From Calliopsis andreniformis (Eukaryota; Arthropoda; Insecta; Hymenoptera; Andrenidae), in the NCBI RefSeq assembly GCF_051401765.1, contig NW_027480429.1, forward strand, positions 12,652,157 to 12,716,156: a DNA stretch of 64,000 nt. The letters are read 5' to 3'. Both the position numbers and the translations under genes were made by a program. The notes under the pieces are model-generated. The model had not been told where the DNA came from, ran no database searches, and saw nothing but the letters and a program-made list of their open reading frames with translations. The stretch's first letter is position 1; the number at the start of each line of letters is the position of its first letter. Below, piece by piece: positions 23,401 through 38,079 of this stretch.

Positions 23401-25480
23401 GAAATAATTGCAATCAGTTTGAAAGTGATGGCCAATTCTACGTTCCGGGCAAACTAGGCTTCACTCTAGGGCGTTGCTCCACCAGATCGAATAGTTAGGG
23501 CCTTAGAAGTCAACGCCCGAAGCATAAAATGCAGAATAAGTAGAACAATTTTTCCATCGTATAAAACGAATAATTGCAACCAGTGTGAAAGTTATGGTCG
23601 TTTCTACTTTCCGTGCAACCTAGGCTTCACCCTAGGGCGTTGCTCCAACAGATTGAATAGTTAGGGCCTTAGAAGTCAATGCCCGAAGCATAAAATACGA
23701 TATAAATAAAACAGTTTTTCCATTGTATAAAACGAATAATTGCTACCAGTGTGAAAGTTATGGTCATTTCTACGTTCCGCGCAACCTGGGCTTTACCCCA
23801 GGGCGTTGCTCCACCAAATCGAATAGCTAGGTCCCTAGAAGTAAACGCCAGAAGCATAAAATACAATAAAGATGCAAAAGTTTTTCCATCGTATAACAGG
23901 AATAACTGCAAACAGTATGAAAGTACTGGTCATTTCTACGTTCCGGGTAACCTAGGTTTCACGCTAGGGCGTTGCTCCACCAGATCGAATAGCTAGGGAC
24001 TTAGAATTCAACGCCTTAAGAATATAATACAGTATAAGTACAACAGTTTTTCCATCGTATGAAATGAATAATTGCAACCAGTGTGAAAGTTATGGTCATT
24101 TCTACATTTAGAGCAACCTAGGCTTCACTCTAGGGCGTTGTTCCACCAGATCGAATAGTTAGGGCCTAAGAAGTGAACGCCAGAAGCATAAAATACAATA
24201 TAAATACAACAGTTTTTCCATCATATAAAACGAATAATTGCAACCAGTATAAAAGTTATGGTCATTTCTACTTTCCGGGCGACCTAGGCTTCACCCTAGG
24301 GCCTTGCTCCGTCAGATTGAATAGCTAGGGCCTAAGAAGTCAACGCCAGTAGCATAAAATACGATATAAATACAAGAACTTTTCCATCGTATAAAACGAA
24401 TAATTGCAACCAGTTTGAAGGTGATGGTCATTTCTACGTACCGGGCAACCTAGGCTTCACTCTAGGGCGTTGCTCCACCTGACGAAACAGTTAGGGCCTT
24501 AGAAGTCAACGCCCGAAGCATAAAATACAAAATAAATAGAACAGTTATTCCATTGTATAAAACGCATAATTGCTACCAGTGTAAAAGTTATGGTCATTTC
24601 TACGCTCCGGGCAACCTAGGCTTCACCCAAGGGCGTTGTTCCACCAGATCGAATAGTTAGGGCCTAAGAAGTGAACGCCAGAAGCATAAAATACAATATA
24701 AATACAACAGTTTTTCCATCATATAAAACGAATAATTGCAACCAGTATGAAAGTTATGATCATTTCTTCTTTCCGGGCAACCTAGGCTTCACCCTAGGGC
24801 GTTGTTCCACCTGATGGAATAGCTAGGACCTAAGAAGTCAACGCCAGAAGCATAAAACACGATATAAATACAACAGCATTTCCATCGTATAAAACGAATA
24901 ATTGCAACCAGTTTGAAAGTGATGGTCATTTCTACGTACCGGGCAACCTAGCCTTCACTCTAGGGCGTTGCTCCACCAGATCAAACAGTTAGGGCCTTAG
25001 AAGTCAACGCCCGAAGCATAAAATACAAAATAATAGAACAGTTTTTCCATTGTATAAAACGAATAATTGCTACCAGTGTAAAATTTATGGTCAATTCAAC
25101 GTTCCGGTCAACCTAGGCTTCACCCTAGGGCGTTGTTCCACCAGATCGAATAGTTCGGGCCTAAGAAGTGAACGCCAGAAGAATAAAATACAATATAAAT
25201 ATAACAGTGTTTCCATCGTATAAAACGAATAATAGCAACCAGTGTGAAAGTTGTGGTCATTTCGACGTTCCGGGCAACCTTGGTTTCACTCTAGGGCGTC
25301 GCTCCACCAGATCAAACAGTTAGGGCCTTAGGAGCCAACGCCCGAAGCACTAAATACAAAATAAATAGAACAGTTTTTCCATTTTATAAAACGAATAATT
25401 GCTACCAGTGTAAAAGTTATGGTCATTTCTACGTTTCGGGCAACCTAGGCTTCACCCTAGGCCGTTGCTCCACCAGATCG

Positions 25481-28400
25481 AATAGTTAGGGCCTTAGAAG
25501 TCAACTCCCGAACCATAAAATACAAGATAAATAGAACAGTTTTTCCATCGTATAAAACGAATAATTGCTGCCAGTGTGAAAGTTATGGTCATTTCTACTT
25601 GCCGGGCAACCTAGGCTTCACCCTAGGGCGTTGTTCCACCTGATGGAATAGTTAGGACCTAAGAAGTCAACGCCAGAAGCATAAAATACGATATAAATAC
25701 AACAGCGTTTCCATCGTATAAAACGAATAATTGCAACCAGTTTGAAAGTGATGGTCATTTCTACGTACCGGGCAACCTAGCCTTCACTCTAGGGCGTTGC
25801 TCCACCAGATCAAACAGTTAGGGCCTTAGAAGTCAACGCCCGAAGCATAAAATACAAAATAATAGAACAGTTTTTCCATTGTATAAAACGAATAATTGCT
25901 ACCAGTGTGAAAGCTATGGTCATTTCTACTTTCCGGGCAACCTAGGCTTCACTCTAGGGCGTTGCTCCACCAGATCAAACAGTTAGGGCCTCAGAAGTCA
26001 ACGCCCGCAGCATAAAATACAAGATAAATAGAAGAGTTTTTCCATTGTGTAAAACGGATAATTGCAACCAGTGTAAAAGTTATGGTCATTTCTACGTTCC
26101 GGGCAACCTAGGCTTCACTCTATGGCGTTCTTCCACCACATCGAATAGCTACGGCCTCAGAAGTCAACACCTGAAGTCTAAAATACAATAAAAATACAAC
26201 AGTCTTTCCATTCTATAACAGGAATAATTGCAACCCGTGTCAAGGTGATGGTCATTTCTGCGTTCCAGGCAACCTAGGCTTCACTCTAGGGCGTTGTTCC
26301 ACCAGATCGAATAGTTAGGGCCTAAGAAGTGAACGAGAGAAGAATAAAATACAATATAAATATAACAGTTTTTCCATCGTATAAAACGAATAATAGCAAC
26401 CAGTGTTAATGTTATGGTCATTTCTACGTTCCGGGCAAGCCAGGCTTCACTCTAGGGCGTTGCTCCACCAGATCAAACAGTTAGGGCCTTAGAAGTCAAC
26501 GCCCGAACCATAAAATACAAAAAAAAATACATCAGTGTTTCCATCATATAACAGGAATAATTGCAACCAGTTTGAAAGTGATGGTCATTTCTCCTTTCCG
26601 GGCAACCTAGGCCTCACTCTAGGGCGTTGCTCCACTAGATCGAATAGCTAGGGCCTTAGAAGTCAACGCCAGAAGCATAAAATACAATATAAATACAACA
26701 GCTTTTCCATCGTATAAAACGAATAATTGCAACCAGTGTGTAAGTAATGGTCATTTCTAAGTTCCGGGCAACCTAGGCTTCACTCTAGGGCGTTGCTCCA
26801 CCAGATCATACAGTTAGGGCCTTAGAAGCCAACGCCCGAAGCATAAAACACAAAATATATAGAACGGTTTTTCCATTGTATAAAACGAATAATTGCTACC
26901 AGTGTAAAATTTATGGTCATTTCTACGTTCCGGGCAACCTAGGTTTCACTCCAGGGCGTGGCTCCTCGAGATCGAATAGTTACGGCCTAAGCAGTCAACG
27001 CCAGAAGCATAAAATACGATAAAGATGCAACAGTTTTTCCATCGTATAAAACGAATAATTGCAACCAGTGTGAAAGTTATGGTCATTTCTACATTCCGAG
27101 CAACCTAGGCCTCACTCTAGGGCGTTGTTCCACCAGATCAAATAGTTAGGGCCTAAGAAGTGAACGCCAGAAGCATAAAATGCAATAAAAATACAACAGT
27201 TTTTCCATCGTGTAGCAGGAGTAATATGCAACCAGTGTGATAGTAGTGGTCATTTCTACGTTCCGGGCAACCTAGGCTTCACTCCACGGCGTTGTTCCAC
27301 CAGATCGAATAGTTAGGGCCTAAGAAGTCAACACCAGAAGAATAAAATACAAAATAAATACAACAGCCTTTACACCGTATAAAACGAATAATTGCAACCC
27401 GTGTGAAAGTGATGGTCATTTCTACGTTCCAGGCAACCTAGGCTTCACTCTAGGGCGTTGTTCCACCAGATCGTATAGCTAGGGCCTAAGAATTAAACGC
27501 CAGAAGCATAAAATACAATATAAATACAACTGCTTTTCCATCGTATAAAACGAATAATTGCAACCAGTGTGAAAGTAATCGTCACTTCTACGTTCCGGCA
27601 GACTAGGCATCACTCTAGGGCGTTGCTCCACCACATCTAATAGCTACGGCCTTAGAAGTCAACGCCAGAGGCATAAAATACAATATAAATACAACAGCGT
27701 ATCCATCGTATAAAACGAATAATTGCAACCAGTGTGAAAGTTATGGTCATTTCTACATTCCGAGCAACCTAGGCTTCACCCTAGGGCGTTGCTCCACCAC
27801 ATCGAATAGTTAGGTCCTTAGAAGTAAACGCCAGAAGCATAAAATGCGATTTAAATACAACAGCTTTTACATCGTATAAAAGGAATAATTGCAAACAGTG
27901 TGAAAGTAATGGTCATTTCTACGTTCCGGCCAACCTGGGCTTCACCCTAAGCCGTTGTTCCACCAGATCGAATAGCTAGGGCCTAAGAAGTGAACGCCAG
28001 AACCATAAGATGCAATAAAAATACAACAGTTTTTCCATCGTATAACAGGATTAATTGCAACCAGTTTGAAAGTGATGGTCATTTCTCCTTTCCGGGCAAC
28101 CTAGGCTTCACTCTAGGGCGTTGCTCCACCAGATCAAACAGTTAGGGCCACAGAAGTCAACGCCCGAAGCATAAAATACAAGATAAATAGAAGAGTTTTT
28201 CCATTGTGTAAAACGAATAATTGCTACCAGTGTAAAAGTTATGGTCATTTCTACGTTCCGGGCAACCTAGGCTTCACTCTATGGCGTTCTTCCACCACAT
28301 CGAATAGCTACGGCCTCAGAAGTCAACACCTGAAGTCTAAAATACAATAAAAATACAACAGTCTTTCCATCCTATAACAGGAATAATTGCAACCCGTGTG

Positions 28401-28800
28401 AAGGTGATGGTCATTTCTGCGTTCCAGGCAACCTAGGCTTCACTCTAGGGCGTTGTTCCACCAGATCGAATAGTTAGGGCCTAAGAACTCAACGCCAGTA
28501 GCATAAAATACGATATAAATACAACAACTTTTCCATCGTATAAAACGAATAATTGCAACCAGTTTGAAAGTGATGGTCATTTCTACGTTCCGGGCAACCT
28601 AGGCTTCACCCTAGGGCGCTGCTCCAACAGATTGTATAGTTAGGGCCTTAGAAGTCAATGCCCGGAGCATATAATGCAATAAAAATACAACAGTATTTCC
28701 ATCATATAACAGGAATAATTGCAACCAATTTGAAAGTGATGGTCATTTATACGTACCGGGCAACCTACGCTTCACTCGAGGGCGTTGCTCCACCAGGTCG
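25481..28800 (+). repeat. 3320-bp tandem duplication, left copy (20 monomers)
   Basis: Sequence from about 25481 matches 28801 onward at a constant 3320-bp offset. It includes rare monomers with AACGAGAGAAG, AAAAAAAATACATCAG, GGCAAGCCAGG, CGTGTAGCAGG and TTCCGGCAGACTAGG. The copies are almost identical; one visible substitution is A at 26066 against T at 29386. The left limit lies within a shared stretch near 25460-25490 and cannot be placed more exactly. Confidence 0.9.
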
Positions 28801-31800
28801 AATAGTTAGGGCCTTAGAAGTCAACTCCCGTAGCATAAAATACAAGATAAATAGAACAGCTTTTCCATCGTATAAAACGAATAATTGCTGCCAGTGTGAA
28901 AGTTATGGTCATTTCTACTTGCCGGGCAACCTAGGCTTCACCCTAGGGCGTTGTTCCGCCTGATGGAATAGTTAGGGCCTAAGAAGTCAACGCCAGAAGC
29001 ATAAAATACGATATAAATACAACAGCGTTTCCATCGTATAAAACGAATAATTGCAACCAGTTTGAAAGTGATGGTCATTTCTACGTACCGGGCAACCTAG
29101 CCTTCACTCTAGGGCGTTGCTCCACCAGATCAAACAGTTAGGGCCTTAGAAGTCAACGCCCGAAGCATAAAATACAAAATAATAGAACAGTTTTTCCATT
29201 GTATAAAACGAATAATTGCTACCAGTGTGAAAGCTATGGTCATTTCTACTTTCCGGGCAACCTAGGCTTCACTCTAGGGCGTTGCTCCACCAGATCAAAC
29301 AGTTAGGGCCTCAGAAGTCAACGCCCGCAGCATAAAATACAAGATAAATAGAAGAGTTTTTCCATTGTGTAAAACGGATAATTGCTACCAGTGTAAAAGT
29401 TATGGTCATTTCTACGTTCCGGGCAACCTAGGCTTCACTCTATGGCGTTCTTCCACCACATCGAATAGCTACGGCCTCAGAAGTCAACACCTGAAGTCTA
29501 AAATACAATAAAAATACAACAGTCTTTCCATTCTATAACAGGAATAATTGCAACCCGTGTCAAGGTGATGGTCATTTCTGCGTTCCAGGCAACCTAGGCT
29601 TCACTCTAGGGCGTTGTTCCACCAGATCGAATAGTTAGGGCCTAAGAAGTGAACGAGAGAAGAATAAAATACAATATAAATATAACAGTTTTTCCATCGT
29701 ATAAAACGAATAATAGCAACCAGTGTTAATGTTATGGTCATTTCTACGTTCCGGGCAAGCCAGGCTTCACTCTAGGGCGTTGCTCCACCAGATCAAACAG
29801 TTAGGGCCTTAGAAGTCAACGCCCGAACCATAAAATACAAAAAAAAATACATCAGTGTTTCCATCATATAACAGGAATAATTGCAACCAGTTTGAAAGTG
29901 ATGGTCATTTCTCCTTTCCGGGCAACCTAGGCCTCACTCTAGGGCGTTGCTCCACTAGATCGAATAGCTAGGGCCTTAGAAGTCAACGCCAGAAGCATAA
30001 AATACAATATAAATACAACAGCTTTTCCATCGTATAAAACGAATAATTGCAACCAGTGTGTAAGTAATGGTCATTTCTAAGTTCCGGGCAACCTAGGCTT
30101 CACTCTAGGGCGTTGCTCCACCAGATCATACAGTTAGGGCCTTAGAAGCCAACGCCCGAAGCATAAAACACAAAATATATAGAACGGTTTTTCCATTGTA
30201 TAAAACGAATAATTGCTACCAGTGTAAAATTTATGGTCATTTCTACGTTCCGGGCAACCTAGGTTTCACTCCAGGGCGTGGCTCCTCGAGATCGAATAGT
30301 TACGGCCTAAGCAGTCAACGCCAGAAGCATAAAATACGATAAAGATGCAACAGTTTTTCCATCGTATAAAACGAATAATTGCAACCAGTGTGAAAGTTAT
30401 GGTCATTTCTACATTCCGAGCAACCTAGGCCTCACTCTAGGGCGTTGTTCCACCAGATCAAATAGTTAGGGCCTAAGAAGTGAACGCCAGAAGCATAAAA
30501 TGCAATAAAAATACAACAGTTTTTCCATCGTGTAGCAGGAGTAATATGCAACCAGTGTGATAGTAGTGGTCATTTCTACGTTCCGGGCAACCTAGGCTTC
30601 ACTCCACGGCGTTGTTCCACCAGATCGAATAGTTAGGGCCTAAGAAGTCAACACCAGAAGAATAAAATACAAAATAAATACAACAGCCTTTACACCGTAT
30701 AAAACGAATAATTGCAACCCGTGTGAAAGTGATGGTCATTTCTACGTTCCAGGCAACCTAGGCTTCACTCTAGGGCGTTGTTCCACCAGATCGTATAGCT
30801 AGGGCCTAAGAATTAAACGCCAGAAGCATAAAATACAATATAAATACAACTGCTTTTCCATCGTATAAAACGAATAATTGCAACCAGTGTGAAAGTAATC
30901 GTCACTTCTACGTTCCGGCAGACTAGGCATCACTCTAGGGCGTTGCTCCACCACATCTAATAGCTACGGCCTTAGAAGTCAACGCCAGAGGCATAAAATA
31001 CAATATAAATACAACAGCGTATCCATCGTATAAAACGAATAATTGCAACCAGTGTGAAAGTTATGGTCATTTCTACATTCCGAGCAACCTAGGCTTCACC
31101 CTAGGGCGTTGCTCCACCACATCGAATAGTTAGGTCCTTAGAAGTAAACGCCAGAAGCATAAAATGCGATTTAAATACAACAGCTTTTACATCGTATAAA
31201 AGGAATAATTGCAAACAGTGTGAAAGTAATGGTCATTTCTACGTTCCGGCCAACCTGGGCTTCACCCTAAGCCGTTGTTCCACCAGATCGAATAGCTAGG
31301 GCCTAAGAAGTGAACGCCAGAACCATAAGATGCAATAAAAATACAACAGTTTTTCCATCGTATAACAGGATTAATTGCAACCAGTTTGAAAGTGATGGTC
31401 ATTTCTCCTTTCCGGGCAACCTAGGCTTCACTCTAGGGCGTTGCTCCACCAGATCAAACAGTTAGGGCCACAGAAGTCAACGCCCGAAGCATAAAATACA
31501 AGATAAATAGAAGAGTTTTTCCATTGTGTAAAACGAATAATTGCTACCAGTGTAAAAGTTATGGTCATTTCTACGTTCCGGGCAACCTAGGCTTCACTCT
31601 ATGGCGTTCTTCCACCACATCGAATAGCTACGGCCTCAGAAGTCAACACCTGAAGTCTAAAATACAATAAAAATACAACAGTCTTTCCATCCTATAACAG
31701 GAATAATTGCAACCCGTGTGAAGGTGATGGTCATTTCTGCGTTCCAGGCAACCTAGGCTTCACTCTAGGGCGTTGTTCCACCAGATCGAATAGTTAGGGC

Positions 31801-32120
31801 CTAAGAACTCAACGCCAGTAGCATAAAATACGATATAAATACAACAACTTTTCCATCGTATAAAACGAATAATTGCAACCAGTTTGAAAGTGATGGTCAT
31901 TTCTACGTTCCGGGCAACCTAGGCTTCACCCTAGGGCGCTGCTCCAACAGATTGTATAGTTAGGGCCTTAGAAGTCAATGCCCGGAGCATATAATGCAAT
32001 AAAAATACAACAGTATTTCCATCATATAACAGGAATAATTGCAACCAATTTGAAAGTGATGGTCATTTATACGTACCGGGCAACCTACGCTTCACTCGAG
32101 GGCGTTGCTCCACCAGGTCG
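28801..32120 (+). repeat. 3320-bp tandem duplication, right copy (20 monomers)
   Basis: This is the second copy of the 20-monomer block. Matching continues to about 32360, then departs where CAGTTTGAAAG becomes CAGTTTCAAAG and AAATACAAAATAATAG becomes AAATACAACATAATAG. From about 31945 the sequence also starts the second macro-repeat copy, so this duplication sits directly on the macro-repeat junction. Confidence 0.88.
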
Positions 32121-35100
32121 AATAGTTAGGGCCTTAGAAGTCAACTCCCGTAGCATAAAATACAAGATAAATAGAACAGCTTTTCCATCGTATAAAACGA
32201 ATAATTGCTGCCAGTGTGAAAGTTATGGTCATTTCTACTTGCCGGGCAACCTAGGCTTCACCCTAGGGCGTTGTTCCGCCTGATGGAATAGTTAGGGCCT
32301 AAGAAGTCCACGCCAGAAGCATAAAATACGATATAAATACAACAGCGTTTCCATCGTATAAAACGAATAATTGCAACCAGTTTCAAAGTGATGGTCATTT
32401 CTACGTACCGGGCAACCTAGCCTTCACTCTAGGGCGTTGCTCCACCAGATCAAACAGTTAGGGCCTTAGAAGTCAACGCCCGAAGCAGAAAATACAACAT
32501 AATAGAACAGTTTTTCCATTGTATAAAACGAATAATTGCAAGCAGTGTGAAAGTAATGGTCATTTCTACGTTCCGGCCAACCTGGGCTTCACCCTAGGCC
32601 GTTGTTCCACCAGATCGAATAGTTAGGGCCTAAGAAGTGAACGCCAGAACCATAAAATGCAATAAAAATACAACAGTTTTTCCATCGTATAACAGGATTA
32701 ATTGCAACCAGTTTGAAAGTGATGGTCATTTCTCCTTTCCGGGCAACCTAGGCTTCACTCTAGGGCGTTGCTCCACCAGATCAAACAGTTAGGGCCTCAG
32801 AAGTCAACGCCCGAAGCATAAAATACAAGATAAATAGAAGAGTTTTTCCATTGTGTAAAACGAATAATTGCTACCAGTGTAAAAGTTATGGTCAATCCTA
32901 CGTTCCGGGCAACCTAGGCTTCACTCCACGGCGTTGTTCCACCAGATCGAATAGTTAGGGCCTAAGAAGTCAACACCAGAAGAATAAAATACAAAATAAA
33001 TACAACAGCCTTACACCGTATAAAACGAATAATTGCAACCCGTGTGAAAGTGATGGTCATTTCTACGTTCCAGGCAACCTAGGCTTCACTCTAGGCCGTT
33101 GTTCCACCAGATCGTATAGCTAGGGCCTAAGAAGTAAACGCCAGAAGCATAAAATACGATATAAATACAACTGCTTTTCCATCGTATAAAACGAATAATT
33201 GCAACCAGTGTGAAAGTAATGGACATTTCTACGTTCCGGGCAACCTAGGCTTCACTCTAGGGCGTTGCTCCACCACATCTAATAGCTACGGCCTTAGAAG
33301 TCAACGCCAGAGGCATAAAATACAATATAAATACAACAGCTTTTCCATCGTATAAAACGAATAATTGCTACCAGTGTGAAAGTTATGGTCATTTCTACTT
33401 TCCGGGCAACCTAGGCTTCACTCTAGGGCGTTGCTCCACCAGATCAAACAGTTAGGGCCTCAGAAGGCAACGCCCGAAGCATAAAATACAAGATAAATAG
33501 AAGAGTTTTTCCATTGTGTAAAACGAATAATTGCTACCAGTGTAAAAGTTATGGTCATTTCTACGTTCCGGGCAACCTAGGCTTCACTCTATGGCGTTCT
33601 TCCACCACATCGAATAGCTACAGCCTCAGAAGTCAACACCTGAAGTCTAAAATACAATAAAAATACAACAGTCTTTCCACCCTATGACAGGATTAATTGC
33701 TACCAGTGTGAAAGTTATGGTCATTTCTACTTTCCGGGCAACCTAGGCTTCACCCTAGGGCGTTGTTCCACCTGATGGAATAGTTAGGTCCCAAGAAGTC
33801 AACGCCAGAAGCATAAAATACGATATAAATACAACAGCTTTTCCATCGTATAAAACGAATAATTGCAACCAGTTTGAAAGTGATGGTCATTTCTACGTAC
33901 CGCGCAACCTAGGCTTCACTATAGGGCGTTGCTCCACCAGGTCAAACAGTTAGGGCCTTAGAAGCCAACTCCCGAAGCATTAAAGACAAAATAAATAGAA
34001 CAGTTTTTCCATTGTATAAAACGAATAATTGCTACCAGTATGAAAGTTATGGTCATTTCTACTTTCCGGGCAACCTAGGCTTCACCCTAGGGCGCTGCTC
34101 CAACAGATTGTATAGTTAGGGCCTTAGAAGTCAATGCCCGAAGCATATAATGCAATAAAAATAAAACAGTATTTCCATCATATAACAGGAATAATTGCAA
34201 CCAATTTGAAAGTGATGGTCATTTATACGTACCGGGCAACCTACGCTTCACTCGAGGGCGTTGCTCCACCAGATCGAATAGTTAGGGCCTTAGAAGTCAA
34301 CTCCCGTAGCATAAAATACAAGATAAATAGAACAGTTTTTCCATCGTATAAAACGAATAATTGCTGCCAGTGTGAAAGTTATGGTCATTTCTACTTGCCG
34401 GGCAACCTAGGCTTCACCCTAGGGCGTTGTTCCGCCTGATGGAATAGTTAGGGCCTAAGAAGTCAACGCCAGAAGCATAAAATACGATATAAATACAACA
34501 GCGTTTCCATCGTATAAAACGAATAATTGCAACCAGTTTGAAAGTGATGGTCATTTCTACGTACCGGGCAACCTAGCCTCCACACTAGGGCGTTGCTCCA
34601 CCAGATCAAACAGTTAGGGCCTTAGAAGTCAACGCCCGAAGCATAAAATACAACATAATAGAACAGTTTTTCCATTGTATAAAACGAATAATTGCTACCA
34701 GTGTAAACTTTATGGTCAATTCTACGTTCCGGGCAACCTAGGCTTCACCCTAGGGTGTTGTTCCACCAGATCGAATAGTTCGGGCCTAAGAAGTGAACGC
34801 CAGAAGAATAAAATACAATATAAATATAACAGTTTTTCCATCGTATAAAACGAATAATAGCAACCAGTGTGAAAGTTGTGGTCATTTCTACGTTCCGGGC
34901 AACCTAGGTTTCACTCTAGGGCGTCGCTCCACCAGATCAAACAGTTAGGGCCTTAGGAGCCAACGCCCGAAGCATTAAATACAAAATAAATAGAACAGTT
35001 TTTCCATTTTATAAAACGAATAATTGCTACCAGTGTAAAAGTTATGGTCATTTCTACGTTCCGGGCAACCTAGGCTTCACCCTAGGCCGTTGTTCCAGCA

Positions 35101-36507
35101 GATCGAATAGCTAGGGCCTAAGAAGTGAACGCCAGAAGCATAAAATACAATATAAATACAACAGTTTTTCCATCATATAAAACGAATAATTGCAACCTGT
35201 ATGAAAGTTATGGTCACTTCTACGTTCCGAGCACCCTAGGCGTCACTCGAGGGCGTGGCTCCACCAGATCAAACAGTTAGGGCCTTAGGAGCCAACGCCC
35301 GAAGCATTAAATACAAAATAAATAGAACAGTTTTTCCATCATATAAAACGAATAATTGCAACCAGTATGAAAGTTATGGTCATTTCTACGTTCCGAGCAC
35401 CCTAGGCGTCACTCTAGGGCGTTGCTCCACCAGACGAAACAGTTAGGGCCTTAGAAGTCAACGCCCGAAGCATAAAATACAATATAAATATAACAGTTTT
35501 TCCATCGTATAAAACGAATAATAGCAACCAGTGTGAAAGTTATGGTCATTTCTACGTTCCGGGCAACCTAGCTTTCACTCTAGGGCGTTGCTCCACCAGA
35601 TCAAACAGTTAGGGCCTTAGACGCCAACGCCCGAAGCATTAAATACAAAATAAATAGAACAGCTTTCCATTGTATAAAACGAATAATTGCTAACAGTGTA
35701 AAAGTTATGGTCATTTCTACGTTCCGGGCTACCTAGGCTTCACCCTAGGCCGTTGTTCCACCAGATCGAATAGTTAGGGCCTAAGGAGTGAACGCCAGAA
35801 GCATAAAATACAATATAAATACAACAGTTTTTCCATCATATAAAACGAATAATTGCAACGAGTATGAAAGTTATGGTCATTTCTACTTTCCGGGCAACCT
35901 AGGCTTCACCCTGGGGCGTTGCGCAAACAGATTGAATAGTTTGGGCCTTAGAAGTCAATGCCCGAATGATAAAATGCAATGAAAATTAAACAGTTTTTCC
36001 ATCGTATAACAGGATTAATTGCAACCAGTTTGAAAGTGATCGTCATTTCTACGTTCCGGGCAACCTAGGCTTCACTCTAGGGCGTTGCTCCACCAGATCG
36101 AAATGCTAGGGCCTTAGAAGTCAACGCCAGAAGCATAAAATACAATATAAATACAACAGCATTTCCATCGTATAAAACGAATAATTGCTACCAGTGTGAA
36201 AGTTATGGTCATTTCTACTTTCCGGGCAACCTAGGCTTCACCCTAGGGCGTTGTTCCACCTGATGGAATAGTTAGGTCCCAAGAAGTGAACGCCAGAAGC
36301 ATAAAATACGATATAAATACAACAGTTTTTCCATCATATGAAACGAATAATTGCAACTAGTATGAAAGTTATGGTCATTTCTACTTTCCGGGCAACCTAG
36401 GCTTCACCCTAGGGCGTTGCTCCAACAGATTGAATAGCTAGGGCCTTAGAAGTCAAAGCCCAAAGCATAAAATGCAATAAAAATACAACAGTCTTTCCAT
36501 CATATAA

Positions 36508-37001
36508 CAGGAATAATTGCAACCCGTGTAAGTGATGGTCATTTCTACTTTCCGGGCAACCTAGGCTTCACCCTAGGGCGTTGTTCCACATGATGGAATA
36601 GTTAGGGCCTAAGAAGTCAAGCCAGAAGCATAAAATACGATATAGGTACAACAGCTTTTCCATCGTATAAAACGAATTATTGCTACCAGTGTGAAAGTTA
36701 TGGTCATTTCTACTTTCCGGCCAACCTAGGCTACACCCTAGGGCGTTGTTCCACCTGATGGAATAGTTAGGGCCTAAGAAGTCAACGCCAGAAGCATAAA
36801 ATACGATATAAATACAACAGCTTTTCCATCGTATAAAACGAATAATTGCAACCAGTTGAAAGTGATGGTCATTTCTACGTACCGGGCAACCTAGGCTTCA
36901 CTCTAGGGCGTTGCTCCACCAGATCAAACAGTTAGGGCCTCAGAAGTCAACGCCCGAAGCATAAAATACAAGATAAATAGAAGAGTTTTTCCATTGTGTA
37001 A
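36508..37001 (+). repeat. Single 494-bp trimer in macro-repeat copy 2
   Basis: This is the counterpart of 19427-19920 at an offset of exactly 17081 bp, with the same small internal deletions. Here it occurs once, and its third monomer already carries the flank change. The next homologous place (48945) has lost it altogether. Confidence 0.9.
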
Positions 37002-38079
37002 AACGAATAATTGCTACCAGTGTAAAAGTTATGGTCATTTCTACGTTCCGGGCAACCTAGGCTTCACTCTATGGCGTTCTTCCACCACATCGAATAGCTA
37101 CGGCCTCAGAAGTCAACACCTGAAGTCTAAAATACAATAAAAATACAACAGTCTTTCCATCCTATAACAGGAATAATTGCAACCCGTGTGAAGGTGATGG
37201 TCATTTCTGCGATCCAGGCAACCTAGGCTTCACTCTAAGGCGTTGTTCCACCAGATCGAATAGTTAGGGTCTAAGAAGTCAACGCCAGTAGCATAAAATA
37301 CGATATAAATACAACAACTTTTCCATCGTATAAAACGAATAATTGCAACCAGTTTGAAGGTGATGGTCATTTCTACGTGCCGGGCAACCTAGGCTTCACT
37401 CTAGGTCGTTGCTCCACCAGACGAAACAGTTAGGGCCTTAGAAGTCAACGCCCGAAGCACAAAATACAAAATAAATAGAACAGTTATTCCATTGTATAAA
37501 ACGCATAATTGCTACCAGTGTAAAAGTTAGGGTCATTTCTACGTTCCGGGCAACCTAGGCTTCACCCAAGGGCGTTGTTCCACCAGATCGAATAGTTCGG
37601 TCCTAAGAAGTGAACGCCAGAAGAACAAAATACAATATAAATATAACAGTTTTTCCATCGTATAAAACGAATAGTAGCAACCAGTGTGAAAGTTATGGTC
37701 ATTTCTACGTTCCGGGTAACCTAGGTTTCACTCTAGGGCGTTGCTCCACCAGATCAAACAGTTAGGGCCTTAGAAGCCAACGCCCGAAGCATTAAATACA
37801 AAATAAGTAGAACAGTTTTTCCATTGTAAAAAACGAATAATTGCTACCAGTGTAAACGTTATGGTCATTTCTAAGTTCCGGGCAACCCAGGCTTCACTCT
37901 ATGGCGTTGCTCCACTAGATCGAATAGCTAGGGCCTTTGAAGTCAATGCCAGAAGCATAAAATACAATATAAATACAACCCTTTTTCCATCGTATAAAAC
38001 AAATAATTACAACCAGTATGAAACTTATGGTCATTTCTACTTTCCGAGCAACCTACACTTCACCCTAGGGCGTTGCTCC

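Larger units (their letters stand above)
14961..31945. repeat. Macro-repeat copy 1, about 17 kb (about 100 monomers)
   Basis: This is the reference copy for the macro-repeat. Its left part (about 15360-16170) matches 31945-32755 at an offset of 16584 bp. Its middle (16620 to about 25220) matches 33700-42140 at offsets of 16587-17085 bp. Within copy 1, 14150-14950 also matches about 20000-20750 at an offset of 5799 bp, so the macro-repeat contains earlier internal duplication. Its right third contains the 3320-bp tandem duplication. The left boundary is set by the match of 14961 onward to 43980 onward. Confidence 0.82.
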
